The translations under genes and the position numbers were made by a program. Below, piece by piece: positions 1-11,358 of a stretch of DNA of 64,000 nucleotides. Numbering within the stretch: the first letter of the stretch is position 1; each line of letters begins with the position of its first letter. The notes below the pieces were generated by a model. It was not told the origin of the DNA and ran no database searches. It saw only the letters and a program-made list of their open reading frames with translations. The stretch comes from Undaria pinnatifida (lineage: Eukaryota > Sar > Phaeophyceae > Laminariales > Alariaceae): contig JABAKD010000010.1 of NCBI GenBank assembly GCA_012845835.1, positions 12,609,973-12,673,972 on the forward strand. The letters run 5' to 3'.

Positions 1-59
1 TTCCCAGAGACTGACATATTATTTACGGGTAGAAATAATCATATACATTTCTTTGCAAC

Positions 60-250
60 ATTTTTTTTTCTTCATCCCATTTATCATCCCCGCACCATTC
101 TCGCGATCCCTCCCAGTAGTAACTCAGATCCGGGGTCACATAGTGGGCTCTCCTCCTCCCTCCCCACTTCGGCACGTGCCTTCATTTTTACCGCGAGGAG
201 AATCGAGCATTTTCTTCCCTCGTCGCCTCGGGTCGAATTGTACCTAGCAG
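60..250 (+). repeat. Dispersed repeat, copy 1 (other copy at 41390-41545)
   Basis: The stretch around 150-245 resembles 41440-41535: both run CTCTxCTCCxCCCTCCCCACT, then ACGTGC, a purine-rich GAGAA box and CTTCCTCGTCG, ending TCGAATTGT. The second copy lies in UPF2 intron 7. Confidence 0.55.
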
Positions 251-311
251 GCGCTCTCAGCAGTTGATCTCTTTTTTTATTGCATTTTTGCAAATTAAGT
301 CATATTTCATC

Positions 312-388
312 GTGGTGGGTGTCGAACTCAAGGACAACCAAACGTTGGAGGTATTCGAGGGAAAAACCACTAGACCACCGGGGCGGCC
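312..388 (-). repeat. tRNA-derived SINE-like sequence
   Basis: On the minus strand it contains GGTGGTCTAGTGGTT (A-box like) and GAGTTCGACACCC (B-box like) about 50 nt apart. The acceptor arms do not pair, so a functional tRNA is unlikely. Confidence 0.45.
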
Positions 389-539
389 GGCTGACCATTG
401 ATTCAAACAAACCAGGATCTTTGCATAGAGATTACATTCCCTCCCCCATATTGTATGATATTCCGATGGTTGACGCGACATAGAATAAAGCGCCAAATAC
501 CTAAATATCAGCCTACGCGGAGTTTTAGATATCATGCCA

Positions 540-1160
540 AACTAAAGGCAAAATAATGTAAAAGCCGAATTATTAGAGCGATCTACTACTGCTATAAAAC
601 CAGAAGAAAAGATCTATTCATTATTTGCGCGGTCGCAATTCGGCTGGTCATTTGCGTCATGTACGTTGTCTAGCAGATATTTTATTTGTCCGTGAAGGGT
701 GTCCGTCTATTTTTTGCTTCCTAATAAAGTTGTATTCCCGTTTTCGTTGCCAGCCGTAGGTACCCTTGCGTAGATAGATAGATGTCATATTATGCACATT
801 CGTCTACGAAAAGCACGCCATCGTCAACGCGTTATTTGTTTAGTTCTTTTTGTAGGTTGTCCGTCGTTGTTGTACTAATAATACCTTATCAGACTGTAAG
901 TAGATGTAATTTCTTCATGTATGTGCGAATTCACCCGACGAAGTCATTTCATACACATTCTTCGTGCAGTTAGTAACTCCTCCTCCAGAATGTTTTTGCG
1001 TAAGGTCGCGCAAAGGAACGGTTTTGAGCCAATCTGTACCTGCAGACCAAGCAATCTCAAAATGATGGAACACTCCAACAGCACCAAACGCAATAGTATA
1101 AAAAGCCGCATTGTTTGAGCGATCTACTACTGGTACAACACGCGTTCTTCTGGACGTATC
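540..1160 (+). repeat. Direct repeat pair (550-612 and 1093-1152)
   Basis: Both copies contain AAAAGCCGxATT, then GAGCGATCTACTACTG and a nearby AGAAG/TTCTTC. Separation is about 540 bp. Confidence 0.5.
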
Positions 1161-1334
1161 ATGTGTCGTCTTGCAGCCGCACCTTCAGCCACATGGCCTG
1201 CACGCACACTGCAGTACATGACAGCCCAACAGCACACACGCAACCAACCGCTGCACGTATGAAGCCTACAGCGCGGCACCATGAATAACGAATGACCGCG
1301 ACGGCTTGATTAGCACCCTCTTGCAAAGTTGTAT

Positions 1335-1680
1335 TTGCGGAAACATTATCAAGTACCGTTTGTATATGATGCCAATTTTGTAAATCGTCCAGGCGCGTGC
1401 AATTAAATGCCTGGTGCACAATCAGTAACCAAACATCGAAAAGTTGCACCATGCACCGCAAAATTCCGAACATTATCAAGTACCTATTTCTTGGAAACAT
1501 TATTACGTACGGTTTGGAAATGATGCCAATTTCGTAAATCATGCAGGCGCGTGCAATTAAACACACCTGGTGCGCAATCTGTGACCAAACAATAGAAAGT
1601 TGCACATGCCACCGCAAAATTCCAAACATTATCACGTACCGTTTGGAAATGATGCCAATTTTGTAAATCATTCAGGCGTT
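1335..1680 (+). repeat. Tandem repeat of about 140 bp, two and a half copies
   Basis: Each copy contains GTACxGTTTGxAxATGATGCC, TTxGTAAATCxTxCAGGCG and, except in the truncated third, GCACCGCAAAATTCCxAAC. Copies start near 1350, 1510 and 1640. Confidence 0.7.
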
Positions 1681-1944
1681 GCAGCCATCAAGATTCAACA
1701 TTTTTTCCAAAATTCCTCCTCGACACTCGCTCGTCTCGCTCGGCGCCCGTCCGCGTTCACGTCGATGTGCGGAACGGACACGGCAGGGCGAGGGGCGTTG
1801 GAGCCGCCCCCCGAAGGCGGCGCTCGAACCAAGCCATATTCGACCGAGAAATCCAGTTCCGCGAATCGCATACTTAGGCCGAGACAAAAAAATCCGGACC
1901 AAAGTCCATGACACCAAGGAATGGCTCTATATTCAAGGAATGGT

Positions 1945-2020
1945 TTTATATATGTTTATTTCAAGGACGTCAGCCGTGAGTTCGACGAATTTCGGGTCAA
2001 TACTTCAGAGTCAACCCTAT
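1945..2020 (-). repeat. QLAKM/ELTADV element, antisense copy
   Basis: The minus strand encodes SIDPKFVELTADVLE, identical to the peptides at 2371 and 2556 on the plus strand. Confidence 0.7.
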
Positions 2021-2329
2021 TATACATGGCGCCGACGACAGGACCCACGCCAAGACGTCTACCACATTTACCATTATGTTATTAGGTGCGGCTGTTCGTT
2101 CTGGATCCCACGCATACAAAAAAACATCCCCGGTGCAAAATTAAGATACCCGTAGCTAAGGTCAAGACAAATCTGTCATTTCAATTTGCGGTCGTTTAAC
2201 TAGATGGGGCGATATCAATTAGTTCGAAATCCGCAGACCTACAAAAAGTCGAAATTCCCCACCTAAAGTAAAAATACCAACACGTACCACTTTAGTGAAC
2301 AAGAAATAGGAGCCCTCCGGATAAAAACT

Positions 2330-2605
2330 CTCATAGTATATTACAGGTACCAACAACGCAGCTTGCAAAGATGAGTATTGACCCGAAATTCGTCGAACTC
2401 ACGGCTGACGTCCTTGAAATGTTTTATAATAAAATATGTATATACTCGTATATATATGTGTTTGTTTTTTTAACCGAACAATATGACCCCTCCCATTATG
2501 AAAAAACTCACCCACATAGTATATTACAAGTACCAACAACGCAGCTTGCAAAGATGAGTATTGACCCGAAATTCGTCGAACTCACGGCTGACGTCCTTTA
2601 AATAT
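2330..2605 (+). repeat. QLAKM/ELTADV element, two direct copies of about 92 bp
   Basis: 2331-2422 and 2516-2605 are nearly identical, from ATAGTATATTACA to GGCTGACGTCCTT. Both encode QLAKMSIDPKFVELTADVL in one frame. Related peptides occur at 58197 and 60930. Confidence 0.8.
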
Positions 2606-3369
2606 TTTTATAAAATAGTAATACCGAAAAAACTTAGATTCTGAACACATTCACACATGCAATATAGCTGGTAATTCAGATACTTTTGTACTAGAGTTAG
2701 TTAGTGAACATACCTTTGCGCGAGAGTACATACAGGATGACTTTGTACTCAACGCTATGCTCTTTACCGTGTTTGGGCGCTGCTGTATATTTTGGAATCC
2801 GAAACATAGTAAAAATAGGTCAGATTTTACAGAAAGCCAGCTGATGTCGGCATCCTTGCATAATACTCGTAGCTGAGGTCGAGACGCCTTTATCAAATCC
2901 CATTGGCGGTCATTTCAATAGATAGGGCGATGCCAAATAGTTGAGAATCCAGAAACCAAGTAATACCTAAATATCGTACATTCTGACAACACATTCACAC
3001 ATGCCCGAAGGTCTGTAAATAGACCAGTGGTGGCTCAAGGGGATAATAGCTCAATGATGTGCCCGTGAAACGAATGTCGCCGAAGACATAAGAGGTATTG
3101 ACACTATGTACCCAAAAATCATTCAGCTATGTTAACGAAGAAATCGCCGATGTACCATGTATTTCCTCCAGATATTACCCAACGCGTCTATCGGCACATT
3201 CTTAAGTGCTTGGCCAGAAGTTACCGCGGGGGTGAATCGCCTATTTATGTACGCATTGCACGGTGCCAAACGATAATGCGGAACCAGCGTTGGAATGAAA
3301 ATATGAAAGAGTGCAACTACGATCCATCGGGCCCACACCGAAGACCGATGCGTACCAATCAAAGCGTCT

Positions 3370-3600
3370 TTTTTGACGGCTCCTCATATCGAAATCCGAC
3401 ATAGATGTATAGAGCGTACTCGGCACGGTACTCTACTCCAGCTTTCTGGGTCTTGATGGACTCGAAGATGGGATCGCTTCCCCATACGCCGCCACCCATG
3501 AGTGGAACCTAACTTACGGCATACATGCGTGCCACGGTCGGGATTGACCTCGATCTTCTTGATGGTACTCGATATTGATGCGCAAAAAACAAAGCTGTGC
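3370..3600 (-). pseudogene. Possible decayed coding fragment
   Basis: On the minus strand two stretches look protein-like: TIKKIEVNPDRGTHVC, followed by a GTAAGT-like site, and, in another frame, GSDPIFESIKTQKAGVEYRA followed by EYALYIYVGFRYEEPSKK. There is no complete ORF and no family is recognised. Could be chance. Confidence 0.25.
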
Positions 3601-4798
3601 AAGCAGAAGGCGATGGTCTCTTCCTCGAGTGTGGGGCACTTCGCTTGCTCAAGCGCGGTTGCCGCTTGCTTGCAACTGGGTGCTGTGCGAATGCCGCCTG
3701 CAATGCGCGTGTTTCACACGCGGCCAGGCGTTCAAAGACAATCTCGCCACTGACATGAACAAATGATCCGAGCTGTGCTCCTCTGTAACGAGATGGTTTA
3801 TCTTAGCGTACACGCATAACACAAAACTGCGGATAGCATTTGCATGCTGCCTACACATGACACACAACGCATACCATGTTGCTCCTTCCATCGGCTGGTC
3901 AGGCGGCATATTTCGTCGAAACAACACACCCGAACGCCGCAGGGGAACGTCTTCAGAGCCGTTGGTACCGACACTACATCACGTTCAAGCCTTCGCCTAG
4001 CCTTACGCGCTCCTCGCAATCCCTCCAGCCTTGTCTGATGAGAACCGCCAACGCCATCGAAAACGCTCAAGCACGCCGTCGACGCTAGAGGAGGTAACAA
4101 CGTACCAACCTAAAGGTCCATTTGCGCACAAAATCTGACTTCCTCGCACTCCATTTGAACGACCTTCTTCATCGTGGCCGACTTGATGCTGGTTTCTTGA
4201 TCGTGTTCCTCAAGACGGGACAACTCCACGCTGCTTGGGCTCTCACCAACACACCCCCCGACCCGTCGACGCACTGTACTGACAACGTTCAGAGCCTTCA
4301 CGCATCCCAAATAGTAGCTTTAATTCGCCTGTCGCCCCCCGATGGCTCCCGCCATCACCACCTAAACGAGCCGCCCCTTACTTGTGTTCCCCGGTATGTT
4401 ACCACCAATGTGACTTACTCGTAGGACTATCCACCTTTCTCCCCCTTAAAACCATCACCTCGCATGATTCAAAACAAAAATACCATCACCTTTTCTCCCT
4501 GCTGGTTTAAGCTGTCTCGTGCCATACACCGTCGGAACACTCCACCTCGACACGACACCTCACTCTGCCCAATTGTCTTCTAACACAACGCCTCACCCTT
4601 CCCATTTGTCTTCAAGCTGCCGTTCTCAACCCACATCTTACGCGACGCCATATGATGATGATGCCGCGTCTACTTTCGCTCCGCCAGACCGCCTTCTCCG
4701 AGCTCCCTGTGAGGCAAACCCATCCAAGCGCCACCTATGAACCTACGCGTTCGCCCATATTCGTCAACGCCACGCGTGTCTGCCTGTTGTCCTCCAGC

Positions 4799-5104
4799 TC
4801 AGCCCCACCGCTGCTGCCCCCCAGGGTTGTACTCTGACGGTGCCGTGCTGTACATCGATTGAGGGGGCTGAGGGGGCTGAGTGCCCACGGGCAGCGGCGG
4901 GTACGCCTGGTGCTGCTGGGGTTGCTGCTGCAACTGCTGCGGCTGCTGCTGCATGTATGGCAGCTGCTGTTGCAGCGGCGGCGGCTGTTGTAGCTGCTGC
5001 TGCTGGACCACGGAAGTTATGTTGGGCATGGCAAACAGAGGGTGTTTCGGGAGATGGAGATCTTCGTCATTTGGAGACATAGACGCGTTACATACTTTGC
5101 TGAC
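4799..5104 (-). CDS. Gene 1 exon 10 (terminal exon)
   Basis: Encodes VSKVCNAS, then [19 protein letters not shown], a Gln/Pro-rich tail, and stops at TGA (4799-4801) after QQRWG. The acceptor is uncertain: AG at 5106-5105 and at 5118-5117 both give phase 0. A CTAATAAC branch-like site lies upstream. Gln-rich composition matches the previous exon. Confidence 0.6.
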   Translation of the reverse strand, partial: VSKVCNASMSPNDEDLHLPKHPLFAMPNITSVVQQQQLQQPPPLQQQLPYMQQQPQQLQQQPQQHQAYPPLPVGTQPPQPPQSMYSTAPSEYNPGGQQRWG

Positions 5105-8100
5105 CTTCCGAATCCACTTACATATACGTGCATCAATGCGATCCCGTTATTAGACGAGACAAAACTTGGCACGAAGAGTGCACAGAGCACTACGACAATC
5201 CTATCCACCGGCGTCTATACAAAAAAATAAAGCGAAGGAACAGCAGCGAAGAAAACGCAACAGGAAAGTGGTTGCCCCCGTCATGTTTGCTTGCTGTTAC
5301 CTCGCACCAAGTTATTTTACAAGCAATGCGTTATGAAAGTGATTGGTGTTGTTCTCACAAAAACACATCGCCATAACCTCGTCCGTGAAAAGTGCGGCAT
5401 CATATTCACAAGTGGACCAGACGACGGCATCTGGCACACCGGCCTCGTGCTCATCAACCAATGCGCATCACCTGAGCATGGTGCCCGGACACGAGTAACT
5501 GCTACGACGACCAACAGACACAAAGATCCTCCGCAAACGGGGCACGTCGATGGTGTCCGCGCTAAAACGAAACCTGTCCCGAGTTCTGGGTTAACAATAA
5601 AAAACGAGCCAATGTGGTCGCCGCTGGTAACAAATATAACACCAGAACTGCGACCAGCCACAACACAAGAACAACCTGGTTGTACGACCGTTTCACGAAT
5701 AGCGTTCCTGCTGTCGGAACTGAATGAACCCTAAATGGGGAACAAAACAAGGACAAGGTCAGGAAAGGGGCAACGATCGGCTGTCCCATGAAACACGCAT
5801 CGTGCAAAACCCCTACGCTTCAAGGGTATGCTTTTACGTCATTACTGCCCTCGTATCTGCCAAGAACTGTCCGAAAAATTTCGGTTTGTACCAGGCCGAA
5901 TCGACGACGGGCTATTGCATAATACCTAAACATCATAGGTTGGCCCCAACATTGAAAGGGGGAAATAAAAGAACGGTCAACACGGCAAACGCAATGCCTT
6001 AATTAAAATTGGCTTGATTTATCATTGAAGGTACGACTCTGTCCAAAGGTGTAAGGACCGTTGGAGTATTCGTGGTATGAACTCCGGACGGCCCTAGCAC
6101 GTTTTCACAAGAGTGGGCAGTATATCATACCAGGTAGGTCAATATCAGTCCCCAAGGTGCCATCCTCGTTTAGACGCTATTCAAGACCGACGCGTTGTAC
6201 ATTATTTACTCAGCGAGGTACAACGTTGTGCGCCAAATTTGGCGTGAGTGAAAAGACGCGAGGAGGTACGGAATCCAAGCTTTTTCTCGCTACCGCGCAC
6301 GAGAAAAAACTCAATCTACTGTAGCTACTGTGAGTACCATCTACTTTTGAATTTCGAATACGCTTCGTAAAACCCCGACCGAGACTTTTTTACAGCAAGA
6401 TGCTGTACACGGGAGACGAGCCCCCAATGATGTTACGTACACCAACAATGCTTCAACAACGGTTTGCGCGGTTAGGTCTGTTGCGACCAAGGCAAATGGT
6501 TGAGTTAGATGTTGGACTATTAATAGAGTTTCTCTTTCGCCTTGTTAGCACATGAATGGAGTCTGACACAGGCAGCAAGAGGTGTTGCTATGGAACGCAT
6601 TTCACGCCAACATAAAATTGATACTTGAATATTTCCACGCAAAACCAATGAACATATTACTTTGGACACATTACCATGTAAACAGCGCCAGGAACTCTCC
6701 TGGCACGCGGCAAAGCCCACGGGTGGAGCAGAGAGTAACACACACAAGCACGTTGGCAACGTTTAAAAACGGTGAATAAAAGCTCAAGTTAATACCGGGA
6801 TGACCAAAGGCGCGGAAAACGACAAGTATTATGCCATGCGCCAACCCCTATACCCTCACCCTCACCTGCAAGTACTGCTGCTGCTGCTGTGGCTGCACGC
6901 TCGCTATCGTAGTATATTGCTGCGCGCCCGTTGCGCTGGAACTCTGCACAACGGTCTCCAGCGGCGCAGCCGGTGCAGGGGTAGGGACACCGGCCGCCGT
7001 CTTCCCGGCTTCCTGTCCAGTGGCCGCCGGCACTGCTGTATCGTACCGAGAAGAAGATTGCAGATGCTGCTGCTGCTGCACTCCGGGGGCCGGCGGCGCA
7101 GCCACGGGGGCGTACGAAGCTGGCTGGTACGTAGAAGTAGGGTACGCCTGTTGTCCAGCACTACTGGCGCTCGCCGTCTGCGCCGGAATCTGCTGGGCCT
7201 GCTGTTGCTGCCAACTACTCGCAGCTGCACTCGGTCCACTACCACTCGCTGCACTAGGTGAAGTCGCTACTGGCGCAACTGAACCAACCTTGGACGAGTT
7301 CCACGACTGGCTTCCGCCACTGATGTACCCTACTGTGCCGCTCGGTACGGGCGCGGCGGCAGCCGCGGGACGCGTGGACGTTTTATAGTTACCTTGCCCG
7401 TCTATTTCACTGTACGTAACAGACGGGACCGCTGCAATCTTCTCCGAAGGTGACGATATCGCAGCAGGCTGCTGCTGCGGCTGCTGGGAGTACGGGGCAT
7501 ACACGCTACTAGCGTCAAGACTTACTGATGCAGGTTGCGGAGTAACGTGGGGCAGCTGCTGTTGCGCTGCCTGTCCTCCGGGGGTGTACTGATATTGGAA
7601 AGGTTGTGTGAACGACTGTTGCTGCTGTTGCTGCTGCTGCGGTTGCTGCTGCTGCGGTTGCTGCTGCTGCTGCGGTTGCTGCTGCTGCTGCTGCGGTTGC
7701 TGCTGCTGCTGCGGTTGCTGCTGCGGTTGCTGCTGCTGCGGTTGTTGCTGCTGCTGCTGCTGCTGCTGATGCTGTTGCGGTTGCTGCACCTGTTGCTGGT
7801 ATGTCTGCTGCTGCTGCTGAGGTTGCTGTTGAACGGGCGAAGCTACCTTCGCCGGTGGTACCGCCGCCCTCGGCCCCGCAGTTCCTGGCACTGTCGCCGC
7901 CGCCTCTGCCACATTTGGCTGCTGCCGTGTGTCTGGCCGCGGCTTCACACCTCCCGTCGCTTGCTGAGGCTGCTTCCAAGCCATGTGCTGCTGCTGTCCA
8001 CTGGCCTGCTGCGCTCCACTTGTCACCTTAGCCGCCGAGGCTGCAGCACTCGTCGGGGCAGCAACCTTGCTGTGTCCTTCCTTCGCCCTTGCTGAGCCAG

Positions 8101-11100
8101 CAGCAGCTGGAGAAGGGCCACCAACGACGGAAGCGCCGGCAGGCGATCCACCCTTAGCAGCGCCCTTGCCACCACCACCACCACCGCCACCGCTACCACC
8201 GCTACCACCGCTACCACCTCTGACGCCAGCTCTGCCTCCATTACTACCTGGCACCGCCCCTGCTCTCGCCCCAAGCACATCCCGATGCGGCGCGGGAGTC
8301 TTCCCGAGCCCGTTGGTACTGAACCCCGCATTGCCCGACCTCCCGGAGACAACAGGCGACGATTGGTTAGGAGCGGAAAGTGACGCCCCCGACCCCGCAG
8401 GGGCAGGGCCAGCAGATGACTGGTATGCCGAGAAGCCGCTCATTGAGGCACCCGGGCGTCCTCCATCGCGAGTGGGGGCGGTCCCCCCCGGCTGGTAGGT
8501 GTGCTGTTCGCTCCGCGTCGCGCCCGGGCGCCCTCCATCTCGAGTGGGGGCGGTTCCCCTCGGCTGGTAGGTGGACTGGTCGCTCCGCGACGGACCCGGC
8601 CGCCCTCCATCGCGAGTGGGGGCGGTGCCCCCCGGCTGGTACGTGGATTGGCCGCTCCGTGACGCGCCCGGCCGCCCTCCATCGTGCGTGGGGGCGCTCC
8701 CCCCCGACTGGTACGATGGTTGCTCGCTGCGCGACCCGCCTGGTCGTCCTCCATCGCGAGTGGGAGCGGTCCCGCCCGGCTGGTAGGAGGGCTGATCACT
8801 CCGAGGAGCGCCCGGCCGCCCTCCGTCGCGAGTGGGGGCGGTCCCCACCGGCTGATAGGTGGGTTTATCGCTCCGCGACGCGCCCGATCGCCCTGCATCC
8901 TGCGTTGGGGCGATCCCCCCCGGATGGTAGACGGCCTGCCCGCTTCGCGACGAGGCCGGCCGCCCCCCAGGCGGGGCCGGCGTGGAGCTTGACTCCTTGT
9001 ACCCGGACAAATCGCTCCTCGGTGCGCCCACCCTCGAGCCTCCGGGGAGAGAGGCGGAGGGAGTTTGGTAGGCGGGTGGGTCGGCCATGGACCCGCTTTG
9101 TGATCGCGGGCCTCCGTGGGCGGGAGTGGAGGACGGTTCGTAGGCCGACAAGTTGGTCCTCGTTGCTCGCCAATCTCTGCTGGAAGGGGCGGGCTTCGGG
9201 CCTCCCGTAGGGCGATCACCGCCACGCCCCGCGCGAGGCGCCGCTCCGTGCTGATGGCTGTCCGTCATGTGCGCGGGTGCTGCGGTGCTGCCGCTGCCGC
9301 CGGGTTGGCTGGAGAGGCGCTCGGCGGTATCATGCTGCTGCTGCTGCTGCTTTGGTGGGCGCTCCTGTAAAGTTTAGGGATTGCGGTTATATCAAAGGGC
9401 CCATTGGCGCGAGAGAGATGTCTTTCCCGCAAACAAAATGTCACATCTGCTTTCACATTTTGGTGTATTACCAGACTGCATATGCTACTGATATCGATGC
9501 TGCCTCTTTATCTGTCTAGCGCCTTTTGTGCTGCGTCCGTCCGTCCGTTCGTCCGTGAGCTCCAGACTGTCTTGACTGCTTGAAGACGTGCCGATCCTAC
9601 ACCAATACGCTTCAACACACTCTGATAATATGAAAACGCGTAAATTTTTCGACATCTCTCGACAGTCCAACGACCAAGCGCGTCGCGGGAATCAATAAAA
9701 ATAGCCCAGCACCACTCGACGGCGAAAAGTTTTTCGGCTGCTGCTGCTGCTGCTGCTGCTGCTGCGAAAGTACTACTGAGGATCTACATTTTGTACTATG
9801 CACTTACTATATATTGAATATACCACCGTACCACGCTTGCGCTGCAGTGTGCAGCAGACGCACGGCACAACATGCTCTGAACCGCCTTCGCGACCAAGTC
9901 GACATTTCGATCACCATGAAATAACTGAAGCCAAACAATTATGATGCCCACTTCTATCGTTGGACCAACCATTTCATACGCATTTACATCGTAGAGGCAA
10001 CCAATTTGATGTGCATTTCTATCGTAGAACCAACAACCATATTATGTGCATTTCTGTCGTAGCCTTGCGCGGTTGCGACAAGAGAGGCACAAGACCCCTG
10101 GAGGAAAACTGCGCGTCTTCATTCTTGGCGGAGTCCTGTGCAACCTGTATTGAAAACCCTCTTCACAGTGTGTCAACTTGACCCGGCAATCCCTTCTCCG
10201 GCCGCCGCTCTACCTTCACTATCAGACACCTCGACGCAAGCTCTGTATAGTCGAGCCGAGTCCTCAAAAATACATTGTAAAACTAATATCTACCAAACTA
10301 AACCATACGCACGTACGCACGCGGGTTCCGCCAGCACAGGCGTTGCAAGGACGACACCTACGCTACATTCTTGGCGCGCGATCCGTTTGTTCATCTGCAC
10401 GAGATCCTGTTGAACCGAGCGGTCAGTATTTTCATCCGCAGGGAAGCTCCAGCGTAGCGTAGACAGCGGACCGACGGGAACGGGCAGCAAAAGTGCCACG
10501 TCTCGCTCTCGAAAGGATCCAGGGACGACCCCCGAACCGAAAAAAGAGCATCAATCTGCCGAGCACAAAAGATACGGTCTTCCCAATAACGTGTGGGCGG
10601 TTGTTCCCGCACATTCCACGACGGGATGCGTTCTGTGACTTTTTTCACGGTAACCCTCCCCCCTCCCACCCCATTTCGGAATCGCTAAGGACAGCATCAA
10701 CACGTAACTTCAGGTACAAAAGCTCCATGTTAATAGCGCGCAATTACTCACCTCCGGAGCATGAAGCAGGGGGATGTCCATCATGTCCAGATCGAGTGCG
10801 GACATATCAGCGCCCCGCCCCCCCCCCCCCCCCCGAGCCGCTGCCGCCGCCGCTGGCATCAAGCACCGCTCCCTTCGGCTCAACCCGTTGGTTACCCATC
10901 GTAGGCGGGTGCCCCTGCCCTTGCCCTTGCCCCTGCCCCTGCCCCCTCCCCTCCCCACCCCTCCCCCGCCCGCCCCCTCTACCGCGGCCGCCGCCTCCCC
11001 GGCCGTCAGGCGGAGCACCGCGGCCGGACCCTCTTTGGCCACGGATTTGCCCCCTCCCGCCACCCCCCCTTCCACCACCACCGCCACCGCCAGGCCCTGA

Positions 11101-11327
11101 CATAATGTCATCCCTGCCGCCGGAGGACGTCTGCCCCTGCTCGTCCTGCGGTGGACCCCTTCCGTACTGCCCGGTAGAAGGTGGTACATGTTCAAGAGGC
11201 GAAGATGAAGGAGGAAGAGGACCTCCGCCCCCTGCCCTCCCCTGCAAGTATCCCCCCTGTTTCTGCTGCTGCTGCTGCTGCTGCTGCTGATGCGGTTGCT
11301 GCTGCTGCTGCTGCTGCTGCTGATGCG

Positions 11328-11358
<31 letters not shown>

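Larger units (their letters stand above)
1..4798. other. 3' flank of gene 1: no supported gene
   Basis: Downstream of the gene 1 stop. It holds repeat fragments (listed separately) and short ORFs without splice or homology support. The part next to the stop (about 3900-4798) may be 3' UTR. No clear poly(A) signal can be chosen. Confidence 0.4.

Noticed and set aside
312-388. Functional tRNA gene
   Set aside because: A- and B-box-like motifs are present but the acceptor and anticodon arms do not pair.
5291-5734. 147-codon plus-strand ORF
   Set aside because: Lies in gene 1 intron 9, no recognised domain, no splice or start-context support.
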